From: Neobacillus driksii
GTDB lineage: Bacteria > Bacillota > Bacilli > Bacillales > Cytobacillaceae
Assembly: GCF_013409995.1 (NCBI RefSeq)
Contig: NZ_JACCBX010000004.1
Span: 124,001-188,000 of the forward strand
DNA: 64,000 nucleotides
Direction of reading: 5' to 3'
Below the pieces are notes generated by a model that worked only from the letters and a program-made list of their open reading frames with translations, did no database searches and was not told where the DNA came from. Made by a program: the position numbers and the translations under genes. Positions within the stretch are counted from its first letter, which is position 1; each line of letters starts with the position of its first letter. Below are positions 44,301 through 55,056 of the stretch, piece after piece.

Positions 44301-44735
44301 ATGGCTGAAAATGCATTTATTAAACTAGTGCCTTCATCTGCACAACAAACAATTACGGTAGAGGAAGTAAAAGAATTCTTATCTTATTATAAAAATATTA
44401 CGAGTAAAACAGGGAATCAAGTAAATTGGGAATATGGTGACTCGGCATTCCCTTACGAATTGAAAGAAAAAAGTGAAGGCAAAGGAAAATGGTTTTATTT
44501 ACAATCAACGAATGAACGTTATAACGCAATTTTATTTGGTGTCGACAAAGAAATGGTTCGTGATGAAGACGGTACGGAAAGAATTCAAACATACATACAA
44601 GTCACGCTTCCAGAACAGTCAACATTCGGTGATAAAGGGAAAGCAAATGAATTTTGCAAATTCCTAGCAAAGAAATTACAAGGAGAATTACACCTTTTTA
44701 ACGAACGAATCATGTATTATTATCCAAGAAAGTAA
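44301..44735 (+). CDS. DUF1885 family protein
   Basis: A 144-residue soluble protein with AFIKLVPSSAQQTITVEEVK at the start and WFYLQSTNERYNAILFGVDK in the middle, matching DUF1885 as I recall it. Of three consecutive ATG codons the third (44301) is best placed behind AGGGGGG. Function unknown. It ends at its own terminator. Confidence 0.75.
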   Translation: MAENAFIKLVPSSAQQTITVEEVKEFLSYYKNITSKTGNQVNWEYGDSAFPYELKEKSEGKGKWFYLQSTNERYNAILFGVDKEMVRDEDGTERIQTYIQVTLPEQSTFGDKGKANEFCKFLAKKLQGELHLFNERIMYYYPRK

Positions 44736-44740
44736 GCCAC

Positions 44741-44767
44741 TCAACTCCCATCTGTGGGAGTTTTTTA
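44741..44767. terminator. Terminator after the DUF1885 gene
   Basis: AACTCCCA / TGGGAGTT hairpin followed by TTTTTT. Confidence 0.85.
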
Positions 44768-45010
44768 ATGTGTTATTAGTGCAAGTGTATAATGAATCGA
44801 AGAATAAATCACGAGGCTAAGTGATGTAATAAAAAGGGTTTTTGCCGTTGATTGTGTCACTCGATTGCAAAGTGCAAAAGCTAAGTAAAAGAAAACAAAG
44901 AACATTATAACCTTGTATAGCAGTTGATCATGCTTAGACAGCCACTCAATGAACGTAAATGCACTCCAAATCATTAATTGTACTATCATAATAACGTAAA
45001 TCCGCATCAT
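44765..45010 (-). CDS. Hypothetical small membrane protein
   Basis: An 81-residue protein with three predicted membrane helices (about 2-22, 28-48 and 55-77). ATG at 45010 (or the next codon, also ATG) follows GAGTGGTGATG. No family recognised. Membrane topology and a good ribosome site support it. Confidence 0.62.
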   Translation of the reverse strand: MMRIYVIMIVQLMIWSAFTFIEWLSKHDQLLYKVIMFFVFFYLAFALCNRVTQSTAKTLFITSLSLVIYSSIHYTLALITH

Positions 45011-45100
45011 TCATCACCACTCAAGATATTTCTAAAATATTAGATGATAGTGTTTTAAATATATGATTGAAGCGCAGATTTATTTATATTTCGATAAAAA

Positions 45101-45144
45101 AAATGAAAGTCCTTTCCAAATCATTACTGGAAAGGACTTTCATT
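45101..45144. terminator. pdhABCD operon terminator
   Basis: AAATGAAAGTCCTTTCCA / TGGAAAGGACTTTCATTT: an 18-bp stem immediately after the pdhD stop. Confidence 0.9.
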
Positions 45145-45148
45145 TGAT

Positions 45149-46564
45149 CTATTTTAGAACATGTATTGGAGTACCAAGTGCAACCTCAGCAGCTTCCATA
45201 GTGATTTCACCTAATGTTGGATGAGCATGAATAGTCAATGCTAAATCTTCGACTGTCATTCCTGCTTCAAGTGCCAACCCTAGCTCAGCAATCATATCCG
45301 ACGCACTTGCACCTGCAATTTGCGCACCGATTAAGACGCCGTCTTCTTTACGAGAAACTAATTTAACAAAGCCATCTCCACTGTCTAGTGATAGAGCACG
45401 ACCATTTGCTGCAAATGGGAATTTCGCTGAAGTAGCATCGATTCCTTCTTGTTTTGCTTGCTCTTCAGTATAACCTACGCTAGCTAGTTCAGGATCGGAG
45501 AAAACAACAGCAGGAATGCCTAAGTAGTCAATTACAGCATTGTGCCCAGCGATTGCCTCAGCAGCGATTTTTCCTTCATATGAAGCTTTGTGAGCTAATT
45601 GCGGACCCGCCACAACATCACCAATCGCATATATGTTTGAAACGCTTGTACGGCACTGATTGTCAATCTCTATCAGTCCACGGTCTGTTACCTTCACTCC
45701 GATTTGGTCAAGACCCATTTCATCCGTATTTGGTCGACGTCCAACCATAACAAATACGTAATCTGCTTCAACTTTCTTTTCTTCGCCTTTAACTTCAAAC
45801 GTTACAACAACACCATTTTCGCTTTCTTCTACACCTTTGGCCATAGCCTTTGTAAAGAATTCAGCACCTTTTTTCTTCATGGTTTTCTTAACAAGTGCCG
45901 CCATTTGCTTTTCAAAGACACCAAGGCCCAAAATGTCATCTGCACCTTCAAGAATCGTTACTTGAGTGCCAAAATTCGCATAGGCACCTCCCAGTTCAAT
46001 ACCGATTACACCGCCGCCGATGACTACGATTTTTTCAGGAAGTTCTTGTAAATTTAAAGCACCTGTTGAATTAAGTATTCGTTTTGAATATTTAAATGTT
46101 GGCAGTTCAATTGGACGAGAACCTGATGCGATAATTGCATTTTTAAAATTGTAAGTTTGGGCAGAATTTTCGCCAATCACACGTAATGAATTACCATCCA
46201 CAAAGTATGCTTCTCCACGAACAATATCAACTTTATTTCCTTTTAATAAACCCTCAACACCACCAGTTAACTTTTTCACGATTCCTGCTTTAAATTCTTG
46301 AACCTTTGAAAAATCAACTGTTACATTTTCAGCTTTAATTCCGAATGTATCAGAGTGTTTCGCTACTTCGTAACGGTGTCCAGCAGCAATAACTGCTTTT
46401 GAGGGAATACAACCCACGTTTAAACAAACTCCGCCAATATATTCCTTTTCAACGATTGTCACTTTTTGACCTAACTGTGCTGCACGAATAGCAGCAACAT
46501 AACCGCCAGGGCCTGCTCCGATAACTATAGTATCGGTATCAATTGGGAAATCTCCTACTACCAT
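45149..46564 (-). CDS. pdhD: Dihydrolipoyl dehydrogenase (E3)
   Basis: A 471-residue FAD/NAD enzyme that reoxidises the lipoyl arms of the pyruvate and 2-oxo acid dehydrogenases. FAD motif [17 protein letters not shown] (about 17-33), redox disulfide [13 protein letters not shown] (about 45-57), NAD motif [13 protein letters not shown] (about 185-197) and active-site HAHPTLGE (about 448-455). ATG at 46564 follows GGAGGCG, 4 bp after pdhC. Confidence 0.97.
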   Translation of the reverse strand: MVVGDFPIDTDTIVIGAGPGGYVAAIRAAQLGQKVTIVEKEYIGGVCLNVGCIPSKAVIAAGHRYEVAKHSDTFGIKAENVTVDFSKVQEFKAGIVKKLTGGVEGLLKGNKVDIVRGEAYFVDGNSLRVIGENSAQTYNFKNAIIASGSRPIELPTFKYSKRILNSTGALNLQELPEKIVVIGGGVIGIELGGAYANFGTQVTILEGADDILGLGVFEKQMAALVKKTMKKKGAEFFTKAMAKGVEESENGVVVTFEVKGEEKKVEADYVFVMVGRRPNTDEMGLDQIGVKVTDRGLIEIDNQCRTSVSNIYAIGDVVAGPQLAHKASYEGKIAAEAIAGHNAVIDYLGIPAVVFSDPELASVGYTEEQAKQEGIDATSAKFPFAANGRALSLDSGDGFVKLVSRKEDGVLIGAQIAGASASDMIAELGLALEAGMTVEDLALTIHAHPTLGEITMEAAEVALGTPIHVLK

Positions 46565-46567
46565 TTG

Positions 46568-47929
46568 TTACGCCTCCATTAACAATAGTTCTGGATCGTT
46601 CAATAATCTCTTAATGTGATTTAATGCATTTTGAGCTGTCGCTCCATCAATCATTCTGTGGTCAAAGCTTAATGATAATGCTAATACTGGAGCTGCCACA
46701 ATTTCACCATCACGTACGATTGGTTTTTCAGCAATACGACCAACACCAAGGATTGCCACTTCAGGATGGTTAATGACTGGTGTAAACCATTGGCCGCCAG
46801 CAGATCCGATATTCGAAATGGTACATGAAGCACCTTTCATTTCGTTTGGAGCTAGTTTTCCATCACGTGCTTTTCCAGCTAATTCATTGATTTCATTTGA
46901 AATTGAGAATACTGATTTGCGATCAGCATCTTTTACAACTGGTACCAATAAACCTTTTTCAGTATCAGCTGCAATTCCAATATTATAGTAATGCTTATGG
47001 ATAATTTCACTTGTTGCGTCATCAAGTGATGTATTTAAAGCAGGGAATTCACGTAAAGCACTTGTTAATGCTTTTACGATGTATGGTAAGAATGTTAACT
47101 TGATACCCTTAGCCACTGCAACTTCTTTGAATTTTTTACGATGTGCAACAAGTTTGGTTACATCGATTTCATCCATAAGAGTTACGTGCGGTGCAGTATG
47201 TTTTGAATTTACCATTGCTTTTGCAATTGCTTTTCTGATTCCGCTCATCTTCTCACGTGTTTCAGGATATTCTCCTTGTGGGATTGGAGCAGCTTTTGGT
47301 GCTTCCTCCGCCTGAACAGCTGCTGGTGCTTGAGTTGCTGCCGCTTGTGGTGCTGTTACAGCCGCACCGCCGCTTAAGAATGCGTCAATATCACTTTTTA
47401 CAATTCGTCCGTTTTTACCAGAACCTGGGACTTGTGTAATTTCCACACCTTTATCACGCGCATACTTACGAACTGATGGCATCGCAATAATTTTTCGGTT
47501 AGGATCTACTTCCACTTGTACTTGTGGTTCTGTTACGCCAATACCATATGCTGGTGGAGCTGGCGGTGGTGTTGTTTGTCCCTCAGGAGCAGCTGCAGTA
47601 GCTGGCGCTGGTGCCGCTACTTGTTTTGGTGCTTCTTCAGCATGTTCGTCGCCTTTGAATTGAAGGTTTTCGTAACCAGGTGCATCAAATGTAACTAACA
47701 CCTGTCCAACTGTCGCAACAGTTCCTTCAGCTACTAAAACATCAAGTACAGTACCTTCAACAGGTGAAGGGATCTCTACAACTGCTTTATCATTTTGAAT
47801 TTCGCAAAGTACATCATCTTCCTGGACTTTATCACCTGGCTTTATGAACCATTTAACAATCTCGCCTTCATGTATACCTTCACCAATGTCAGGCATTTTA
47901 AATTGGAATGTGGTTGCGGTTGCGCTCAC
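46568..47929 (-). CDS. pdhC: Dihydrolipoyllysine acetyltransferase (E2)
   Basis: A 453-residue core of the pyruvate dehydrogenase complex. One lipoyl domain (about 5-80, lipoyl lysine in [14 protein letters not shown]), an Ala/Pro-rich linker, the E1/E3-binding domain (about 150-186, [15 protein letters not shown]) and the catalytic domain with [10 protein letters not shown] near the end. GTG at 47929 follows AGGAGGAT. A 90-bp gap with a hairpin separates it from pdhB. Confidence 0.97.
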   Translation of the reverse strand: MSATATTFQFKMPDIGEGIHEGEIVKWFIKPGDKVQEDDVLCEIQNDKAVVEIPSPVEGTVLDVLVAEGTVATVGQVLVTFDAPGYENLQFKGDEHAEEAPKQVAAPAPATAAAPEGQTTPPPAPPAYGIGVTEPQVQVEVDPNRKIIAMPSVRKYARDKGVEITQVPGSGKNGRIVKSDIDAFLSGGAAVTAPQAAATQAPAAVQAEEAPKAAPIPQGEYPETREKMSGIRKAIAKAMVNSKHTAPHVTLMDEIDVTKLVAHRKKFKEVAVAKGIKLTFLPYIVKALTSALREFPALNTSLDDATSEIIHKHYYNIGIAADTEKGLLVPVVKDADRKSVFSISNEINELAGKARDGKLAPNEMKGASCTISNIGSAGGQWFTPVINHPEVAILGVGRIAEKPIVRDGEIVAAPVLALSLSFDHRMIDGATAQNALNHIKRLLNDPELLLMEA

Positions 47930-47984
47930 TTGGGATTCATCCTCCTATTTTTGCATAGATTTCTTCCGTTCAATGTTAAGAAAT

Positions 47985-48016
47985 AAGCGGGAAACAGTAA
48001 TACTATTCCCCCACTT
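47985..48016 (-). promoter_or_regulatory. Intercistronic hairpin between pdhB and pdhC
   Basis: On the minus strand AAGTGGGGGAATAG and CTGTTTCCCGCTT pair with a 5-nt loop. No T-run follows, so it is more likely an mRNA-stability or processing element than a terminator. Confidence 0.5.
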
Positions 48017-48019
48017 ATA

Positions 48020-48997
48020 TTAGAATGTTAAAACTTTTTTCGCTGTTTCAATTACATCTTTATAGTTTGGAAGCCAAGCTGCTTCTGCTTGCGGGAATGG
48101 GTAAATCGTGTCTGGTGCTGCTACACGAAGTACAGGTGCTTCTAAGCTTAAAATCGCACGATCGCTAATTTCAGCCACTACATTTGCTGCTACACCAGCT
48201 TGCTTTTGAGCTTCTTGAACAACAATTGCACGGCCTGTTTTTTCAACAGACGCAATAATCGTTTCAATATCAATCGGGCTAACAGTACGCAAATCGATTA
48301 CTTCTGCAGAGAACCCTTCCTTCTCTAGCTCTTCTGCAGCTTTTAGAGATTCATGTACCATTGCACCATAAGTAATAATAGAAAGATCCGTACCTTCACG
48401 CTTTACATCTGCTTTGCCTAGCGGAATGGTATATTCTCCTTCAGGAACTTCTTGACGGAATGAACGATATAATTTCATATGCTCAAGGAAAATAACTGGA
48501 TCATTATCACGGATTGCTGAGATAAGAAGACCTTTTGCATCATAAGGTGTTGATGGGATAACAACCTTTATGCCAGGCTGTTGTGCCATTAATCCTTCTA
48601 AGCTGTCAGCGTGCATATCTGGTGTATGTACGCCTCCTCCGAATGGTGAACGGAAAGTGATTGGAGCACTAAATTTTCCGCCTGTACGGAAACGAAGGCG
48701 AGCAGCCTGTCCAGAAATTGAATCCATAACTTCATATACAAAACCAAAAAATTGGATTTCTGGAACTGGACGGAAGCCTTGTAATGCTAGACCAACAGCT
48801 AAACCGCCGATACCTGATTCAGCTAATGGTGTATCAAATACACGATCCTCGCCAAATTCATTTTGCAATCCTTCGGTTGCACGGAAAACACCGCCGTTTA
48901 CACCAACATCTTCACCAAAAACCAATACGTTCGGATCATTTTTTAATTCCACACGCATTGCATCTGTAATTGCTTGAATCATTGTCATTTGAGCCAT
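48020..48997 (-). CDS. pdhB: Pyruvate dehydrogenase E1 beta subunit
   Basis: A 325-residue transketolase-like beta subunit. [18 protein letters not shown] (about 27-44), [18 protein letters not shown] (about 58-75), RFRTGGKF and [19 protein letters not shown] (about 118-136) are the family blocks. It pairs with PdhA to oxidatively decarboxylate pyruvate. ATG at 48997 follows AAAGGAG, 4 bp from the pdhA stop. Confidence 0.97.
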   Translation of the reverse strand: MAQMTMIQAITDAMRVELKNDPNVLVFGEDVGVNGGVFRATEGLQNEFGEDRVFDTPLAESGIGGLAVGLALQGFRPVPEIQFFGFVYEVMDSISGQAARLRFRTGGKFSAPITFRSPFGGGVHTPDMHADSLEGLMAQQPGIKVVIPSTPYDAKGLLISAIRDNDPVIFLEHMKLYRSFRQEVPEGEYTIPLGKADVKREGTDLSIITYGAMVHESLKAAEELEKEGFSAEVIDLRTVSPIDIETIIASVEKTGRAIVVQEAQKQAGVAANVVAEISDRAILSLEAPVLRVAAPDTIYPFPQAEAAWLPNYKDVIETAKKVLTF

Positions 48998-49000
48998 GAC

Positions 49001-50119
<1,119 letters not shown>

Positions 50120-50177
50120 TCACATCTTCCTTTCTCTCATTACAATAATGTAAAAAAATAAATTCACTCATATTAGA

Positions 50178-50201
50178 TTACCCAAAAACCTTAAACAACA
50201 T
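50178..50201 (-). CDS. Possible leader peptide in the pdhA 5' region
   Basis: A 7-codon ORF (MLFKVFG, or 8 codons from a preceding GTG) lies about 60 nt before pdhA. AAAGG sits 8 nt before its ATG. A second ATG at about 50170 opens a 21-codon frame that runs over the pdhA start. They could modulate pdhA translation or be chance. Confidence 0.3.
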   Translation of the reverse strand: MLFKVFG

Positions 50202-50281
50202 CACGATTACCTTTCTTTCGTTATCTGTTGTTCTGTACTATAATTTTTCAAAAAATTAATGGTACAATAATTAATTCCATA

Positions 50282-50315
50282 TTGAGTTTACATCAACTCA
50301 ATACACTCGTCAAAT
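50282..50315 (-). promoter_or_regulatory. pdhA promoter with overlapping palindrome
   Basis: On the minus strand TTGACG (50310-50315) and TAAACT (50287-50292) are exactly 17 bp apart. A perfect inverted repeat, TATTGAGTT, six bases, AACTCAATA (50282-50305), covers the -10 and part of the spacer, as an operator would. No other long palindrome lies in the leader except a TAATTTTT/AAAAATTA stem at 50234-50266. Confidence 0.68.
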
Positions 50316-50427
50316 ACTATGTTTTAATAATTTTACAACATGGAAATAATATTAACTTAATATCAATCTAAAACCTCTGTACCACCCAGTGATCGGTTCT
50401 GTTATATTAATATATCTTACTTTACCA

Positions 50428-50461
50428 ACAAAAAAATCGACCATGGCGGTCGATTTTTTAT
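50428..50461 (-). terminator. ykyA terminator
   Basis: AAAATCGACC / GGTCGATTTT with a short ATGGC loop after the ykyA stop and T/A runs on both sides. Confidence 0.87.
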
Positions 50462-51123
50462 TCGTTTTCAAGTTTAAGTCCTGCTTCTTCATAAAATTCA
50501 AGCTTTTTCTTATTATATTGTGCTGTTAATTCATTAAATTCTTCATTTGCGTCATATACCTTTTGATAGATAGTATTTAAATTCGTAACATGATCTTCTA
50601 GCTTTTCGTATGAGATACTCTCATTTTTTAACATCTGATACAATTCTTTATCATTATCTAATGCAGTTGAATATTCCTTTGCAAGCTTATTATGTACTTT
50701 ATATCTATTACTCATTATTTCTAATAGCTCAGTGACTTTTTTCCTTTGCTCAGAATTGTCTATTTCATTCCTTATTTCTTCGGAATTCTTAAATTCTGCT
50801 TTTGAAGCATTGATACTGTCTATTTCCTTTTGCAGGTGCTCTCTTCTTTTATCAATAATTGAAAGTGCCTCATCAGAAAGCTTTACAATCTCATCATGCT
50901 GCTTCATACCGAGAGCCATTATCTGATTATAAATTTCCTTTTCTTGCTTTTCTAACTCTACGAGAGGCTCTTGCTGCTCCTCAAATGCTTTTTCTGCTTC
51001 TACTATGTTTTCTAAGGCTTGATACATTCTTTCAGTTGTCTTTTCTTTGCTAACGCAGCCAGTTAATAAAAAACTGATTGCGAGGGTAGAAAAAATAATA
51101 CGCTTAACGCTGATAGCAGACAC
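50458..51123 (-). CDS. ykyA: YkyA, cell-surface lipoprotein
   Basis: A 221-residue lipoprotein with lipobox LLTGC (Cys at about 23) and a long charged coiled coil over nearly all the rest. It fits the YkyA putative cell-wall-binding lipoprotein family in length and place next to pdhA. GTG at 51123 follows GGGGGTT. The precise function is unknown. Confidence 0.87.
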   Translation of the reverse strand: MSAISVKRIIFSTLAISFLLTGCVSKEKTTERMYQALENIVEAEKAFEEQQEPLVELEKQEKEIYNQIMALGMKQHDEIVKLSDEALSIIDKRREHLQKEIDSINASKAEFKNSEEIRNEIDNSEQRKKVTELLEIMSNRYKVHNKLAKEYSTALDNDKELYQMLKNESISYEKLEDHVTNLNTIYQKVYDANEEFNELTAQYNKKKLEFYEEAGLKLENE

Positions 51124-51272
51124 TTTGCAACCCCCTTAATCATTACAATTCTTACTATATCTATACTTCTTATTTTTGACAATATCACATGCAACAATTA
51201 ACTTTTCTCGAATAGTCTGATAGACTAATGAATATTAATATCCTTAGTATTTACACAGGAGTGAATGGATTC

Positions 51273-51827
51273 ATGTTAATGATGGATGATATTATTCGAG
51301 ACGGCCACCCTACATTAAGAAAAGTAGCGGCTGAAGTATCCATGCCGCCTTCGGATGAAGAGAAGAAAATACTTGAAAGTCTTTTAGCGTATGTGAAAAA
51401 TAGTCAAAACCCTGAAATTGCTTCACAATATGGATTACGACCTGGGATTGGTTTAGCTGCGCCGCAGATCAATGTTTCAAAGCGGATGATTGCTGTTCAT
51501 CTATATGATGACAAAGGTAACTTATACAGCTACGGATTATATAATCCCAAAATTGTCAGTCATTCCGTTGAAAAAGCGTATTTGGTCTCAGGAGAAGGCT
51601 GTCTTTCAGTAGACGAGGAGATTCCAGGCTACGTAGAAAGATTTGCTCGAATTACTGTAAAAGGAACTACCCTTGAAGGCGAAGAGATTAAACTCCGTTT
51701 AAAGGGGCTTCCAGCTATTTGCTTTCAACATGAAATTGATCATTTAAATGGAATCATGTTTTATGATCACATTAATAAACAAGATCCCTTCAAACCAATT
51801 GAAGGTGCTATTGCTATTGAAAGATAA
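51273..51827 (+). CDS. def: Peptide deformylase (DefB/YkrB type)
   Basis: A 184-residue metalloenzyme that removes the formyl group from new proteins. All three motifs are intact: GIGLAAPQI (about 58-66), EGCLS (about 109-113) and QHEIDHLNG (about 151-159), giving Cys and two His metal ligands. ATG at 51273 follows AGGAGTG and gives the exact length of B. subtilis YkrB. It is the longer Gram-positive (type 2) form with the insertion around 30-60. Confidence 0.95.
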   Translation: MLMMDDIIRDGHPTLRKVAAEVSMPPSDEEKKILESLLAYVKNSQNPEIASQYGLRPGIGLAAPQINVSKRMIAVHLYDDKGNLYSYGLYNPKIVSHSVEKAYLVSGEGCLSVDEEIPGYVERFARITVKGTTLEGEEIKLRLKGLPAICFQHEIDHLNGIMFYDHINKQDPFKPIEGAIAIER

Positions 51828-51828
51828 T

Positions 51829-51863
51829 AAAAGCGCAAGGTCTTCTAGGACCTTACGCTTTTT
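51829..51863. terminator. Terminator between def and ykrA
   Basis: AAAAGCGCAAGGTC / GACCTTACGCTTTTTT with one mismatch. Confidence 0.87.
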
Positions 51864-51870
51864 TCTATAA

Positions 51871-52641
51871 TTAAATGAGTTTCAATTCTTTCAATCCATT
51901 CCAAATTCCATCATCCGAAACATTCGTTGTCACAAAGTTTGCAAGTGCCTTAGCCTCGGGAACGCCATTCCCCATTGCAACACCGGTTCCAACCGCTTTA
52001 AGCATTTCTAGATCGTTTAAGCCGTCGCCGAATGCATAAACATCCTTTAGATCAAAACCTAGTCTGTCTATCATTTGTTTTATTCCTTCAGCTTTAGAAC
52101 CACCTTTTGGTAAGACATCAACTGAATATGGATGCCACCTTATAAAATCAAATTCAGGGAAATTTTCAAAATAGAACTTCTCCTCACCTTCTTTACAGAA
52201 TAGTAAGGATTGATAAATTTCTTTGTCTACATAGAAATTTTTGTCCTCTTCCGGATGTGGAAATAACAAGCTGTCCATACTTGTCTCTATATAAGGATGG
52301 AAATGTGTAGTACTCTTCATGGTCACTTCGCTCATAAAGATTAATGGATGGTCATTGGCAGCTGTTTCCTGCAGAAACCTTCCCAACTCAGATTGGTTGA
52401 GCGGGTTCTTATAGATTGCTTCATTTTCAAACACAACATACTGTCCATTAAAACTAACGTATGAATCAATATCTAATTCTTTTTTCAAACTTGGAAACAT
52501 GAAAGGTGCTCTTCCGGTTGCAATCGCTACGAACACACCATTCTCCTTCAGAGTTTGAATCGCTTTTTTTGTACTGCTTGGAAGTTTTTTTTCATGGTCG
52601 AGCAGTGTCCCATCTATATCAAAAAAAACAATTTTTTTCAT
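51871..52641 (-). CDS. ykrA: YkrA, Cof-type HAD phosphatase
   Basis: A 256-residue HAD hydrolase with FFDIDGTLLDHEKKLP (motif I, Asp8 and Asp10), IATGRAPFM (motif II) and FGDGLNDLEMLKAVGTGVAMGN (motifs III/IV, about 204-225) plus a C2 cap. Such enzymes dephosphorylate sugar phosphates, FMN or similar metabolites; the substrate is unknown. The place beside def matches B. subtilis. Confidence 0.9.
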   Translation of the reverse strand: MKKIVFFDIDGTLLDHEKKLPSSTKKAIQTLKENGVFVAIATGRAPFMFPSLKKELDIDSYVSFNGQYVVFENEAIYKNPLNQSELGRFLQETAANDHPLIFMSEVTMKSTTHFHPYIETSMDSLLFPHPEEDKNFYVDKEIYQSLLFCKEGEEKFYFENFPEFDFIRWHPYSVDVLPKGGSKAEGIKQMIDRLGFDLKDVYAFGDGLNDLEMLKAVGTGVAMGNGVPEAKALANFVTTNVSDDGIWNGLKELKLI

Positions 52642-52853
52642 ATAATTCTAACTCCTCTTTACTTTAATAACAACAAAGCTCTTCTATAATTTTCCTCTCA
52701 ATAAACACTAACCATAACCAGAATATTTGTCAATTTAATAAAACTTCATAATTCTTCCATGTTTATCCATGAAAGAAATCCTGTTTATACCATATAATAT
52801 TAGTATAAAAATGATTGAATAAAAAAAAACTGCAATAATCTATCGTGGCTTGC

Positions 52854-52881
52854 TTTACATTGGACAAGGATCGTTTAAAAT
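52854..52881 (+). promoter_or_regulatory. Promoter of the 23-residue peptide gene
   Basis: TTTACA (52854-52859) and TAAAAT (52876-52881) are 16 bp apart, placing transcription start just before the ribosome site at 52887-52898. The roughly 200 bp upstream, back to ykrA, show no further feature. Confidence 0.5.
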
Positions 52882-52904
52882 AGGAAGTAAGGAGATGATC
52901 CACT

Positions 52905-52976
52905 ATGTTAAAGAAGCTAAGAAAGAAGCTCTTAAAACAGTGGAACGATTTACTGCGAAAAAAATCAATTGCCTAA
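52905..52976 (+). CDS. Small cationic amphipathic peptide, 23 residues
   Basis: The ATG at 52905 follows AAGGAGATGATC, which matches the anti-Shine-Dalgarno partner AAGGAGGTGATC at 11 of 12 positions. The peptide starts MLKKLRKKLLKQWNDLL and ends RKKSIA: ten Lys/Arg, one Asp, and Leu/Lys spacing that would form an amphipathic helix. A promoter lies just upstream and an intrinsic terminator 15 bp downstream, so it looks like a complete unit. An overlapping longer frame from 52894 has its start touching the ribosome site. I recognise no family. Confidence 0.5.
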   Translation: MLKKLRKKLLKQWNDLLRKKSIA

Positions 52977-52990
52977 CTACAACTTTTTTC

Positions 52991-53025
52991 GAGCCCTTCA
53001 AACTTGCGAAGGGCTCCTTCCTTAT
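52991..53025 (+). terminator. Terminator of the small-peptide unit
   Basis: GAGCCCTTC / GAAGGGCTC with an 8-nt loop, followed by CTTCCTTATT. It lies 15 bp after the peptide stop and before the rpoY promoter. Confidence 0.72.
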
Positions 53026-53108
53026 TGTAAATTGATTATCAGTGTATTATTTACATATTTTTTCTAATAGGTCTAAGCGTTTACTTTTTAGGTGAAAAGT
53101 GAATTTAA

Positions 53109-53137
53109 ATGAAAAAAATGTAATTATTTTATATAAT
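53109..53137 (+). promoter_or_regulatory. rpoY-rnjA promoter
   Basis: TATAAT (53132-53137) with ATGAAA 17 bp upstream (53109-53114), 35 bp before the rpoY start. Confidence 0.55.
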
Positions 53138-53172
53138 AAAAAAAGTTATGATCGATTAAGGAGCGATTTATT

Positions 53173-53382
53173 ATGGTATTTAAGGTTTATTTTCAGGAAA
53201 ACATCAAGGAAGTTCCAGTCAGAGAGAAAACAAAGGTTCTCTATGTTGAAGGAGAATCTGTTAGGGATGTTCGTAAAAAAATTGCAGATCGTGGATACAA
53301 TGTTGAACTTGTACAAGAAGTAAGCGGAGCATTTTTAGAATATGAAAAACAAAATGAAGATTATAATGTATTGGAGATTTGA
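53173..53382 (+). CDS. rpoY: RNA polymerase epsilon subunit (YkzG)
   Basis: A 69-residue protein with VFKVYFQENIKEVPVREKTK at the start, matching RpoY, the small epsilon subunit of Bacillales RNA polymerase, which has a phage Gp2-like fold. ATG at 53173 follows AAGGAGCG. It lies 6 bp before rnjA, the usual two-gene operon. Confidence 0.94.
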   Translation: MVFKVYFQENIKEVPVREKTKVLYVEGESVRDVRKKIADRGYNVELVQEVSGAFLEYEKQNEDYNVLEI

Positions 53383-53388
53383 TAATTT

Positions 53389-55056
53389 ATGAAATTTGTA
53401 AAAAATGACCAAACTGCTGTTTTTGCTTTAGGCGGTTTGGGCGAAATCGGAAAAAACACATATGCAGTACAATTTCAGGATGAAATCATCCTGATTGATG
53501 CAGGGATCAAGTTCCCAGAGGATGAGTTATTAGGGATTGATTATGTTATTCCCGATTATACCTACTTAGTAAAGAACGAAGATAAAATTAAAGGGTTATT
53601 TATTACCCACGGACATGAGGATCATATTGGCGGTATCCCTTATCTGTTACGACAAGTAAATATTCCTATTTATGGCGGAAAGCTGGCATTAGGACTAATT
53701 AAAAATAAACTTGAAGAACATGGGCTTTTAAGAACGGCAAAGTTAAATGTCATTCAAGAAGATGATGTAATCAAGTTCCGCAAGACGTCTGTTTCTTTTT
53801 TCAGAACCACACATAGTATTCCAGATTCTTACGGAATCGTTGTAAAAACTCCGCCAGGGCAAATCGTTCATACTGGTGACTTCAAATTCGACTTCACTCC
53901 AGTAGGTGAACCGGCTAATTTAACCAAAATGGCTGAAATCGGAAAAGAAGGCGTACTATGTTTATTATCAGATAGTACGAATAGTGAAATTCCAGAATTT
54001 ACGATGTCCGAACGTCTTGTTGGCGAAAGCATTGATGACATTTTCCGAAAGGTCACGGGCCGGGTAATATTCGCTACCTTTGCGTCTAATATCTACAGAT
54101 TGCAGCAAGTAGTTGAGGCGGCAGTTGCTAACGGTAGAAAAGTTGCAGTTTTTGGCCGCAGTATGGAATCCGCTATTACGATTGGTCAAGAGCTTGGCTA
54201 TATAAATGCACCAAAGGAAACGTTTATTGAAGCAAATCAGATCAACAGACTTCCTGCAGACAAAGTAACAATTTTATGTACCGGAAGCCAAGGGGAAGCT
54301 ATGGCGGCCTTATCTAGGATTGCTAATGGCACGCATAGACAGATTCAAATTATTCCAGGGGATACTGTTGTTTTCTCATCTTCACCGATACCTGGGAACA
54401 CCATTAGTGTTAACAGGACGATTAACATGTTGTTCCGAGCTGGTGCTGAAGTGATACATGGTAAACTTAGTAACATCCACACCTCAGGACATGGCGGACA
54501 AGAGGAACAAAAACTAATGCTCCGTTTAATAAAGCCAAAGTTCTTTATGCCTATTCACGGAGAATATAGAATGCAGAGAATGCATGCTAAACTAGCTGTT
54601 GACTGTGGTGTTGAAGAAGAGAATTGTTTTATTATGGACAACGGTGAAGTATTAGCTCTTTCCGATAACAGCGCACAAGTAGCAGGGAAGATCCCTTCAG
54701 GCTCCGTTTATATTGATGGCAGTGGCATTGGTGACATCGGAAATATTGTTTTACGTGATAGAAGGATTCTATCTGAAGAAGGATTGGTCGTTGTCGTAGT
54801 GAGCATTAATATGAAGGACTTCAAAATTGCTTCCGGTCCTGATCTGATTTCTAGAGGGTTTGTCTATATGAGAGAGTCAGGTGATTTAATTAACGATGCT
54901 CAGAACCTGATTACCAAACACTTAAATAAGGTAATGGAACGAAAAACAAGTCAATGGTCAGAAATTAAAAATGAAATAACTGATACATTAGCACCGTTCC
55001 TTTACGAAAAAACAAAACGCAGACCGATGATTTTACCAATCATTATGGAAGTATAA
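53389..55056 (+). CDS. rnjA: Ribonuclease J1
   Basis: A 555-residue metallo-beta-lactamase/beta-CASP nuclease with both 5'-3' exo- and endonuclease activity, central to mRNA decay. The zinc motif HGHEDH is at 74-79, and HTGDFKFD (about 161) and SDSTNSE (about 195) are further metal-site blocks. The beta-CASP domain and the C-terminal domain are complete. ATG at 53389. It is co-transcribed with rpoY and followed by the 125-bp tandem repeat. Confidence 0.96.
   Translation: MKFVKNDQTAVFALGGLGEIGKNTYAVQFQDEIILIDAGIKFPEDELLGIDYVIPDYTYLVKNEDKIKGLFITHGHEDHIGGIPYLLRQVNIPIYGGKLALGLIKNKLEEHGLLRTAKLNVIQEDDVIKFRKTSVSFFRTTHSIPDSYGIVVKTPPGQIVHTGDFKFDFTPVGEPANLTKMAEIGKEGVLCLLSDSTNSEIPEFTMSERLVGESIDDIFRKVTGRVIFATFASNIYRLQQVVEAAVANGRKVAVFGRSMESAITIGQELGYINAPKETFIEANQINRLPADKVTILCTGSQGEAMAALSRIANGTHRQIQIIPGDTVVFSSSPIPGNTISVNRTINMLFRAGAEVIHGKLSNIHTSGHGGQEEQKLMLRLIKPKFFMPIHGEYRMQRMHAKLAVDCGVEEENCFIMDNGEVLALSDNSAQVAGKIPSGSVYIDGSGIGDIGNIVLRDRRILSEEGLVVVVVSINMKDFKIASGPDLISRGFVYMRESGDLINDAQNLITKHLNKVMERKTSQWSEIKNEITDTLAPFLYEKTKRRPMILPIIMEV

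Noticed and set aside
52894..53035. Longer peptide frame (MIHYVKEAKKEALK and onward) overlapping the 23-codon gene
   Set aside because: Its ATG directly touches the AAGGAG site, so initiation is unlikely, and it runs through the terminator hairpin.
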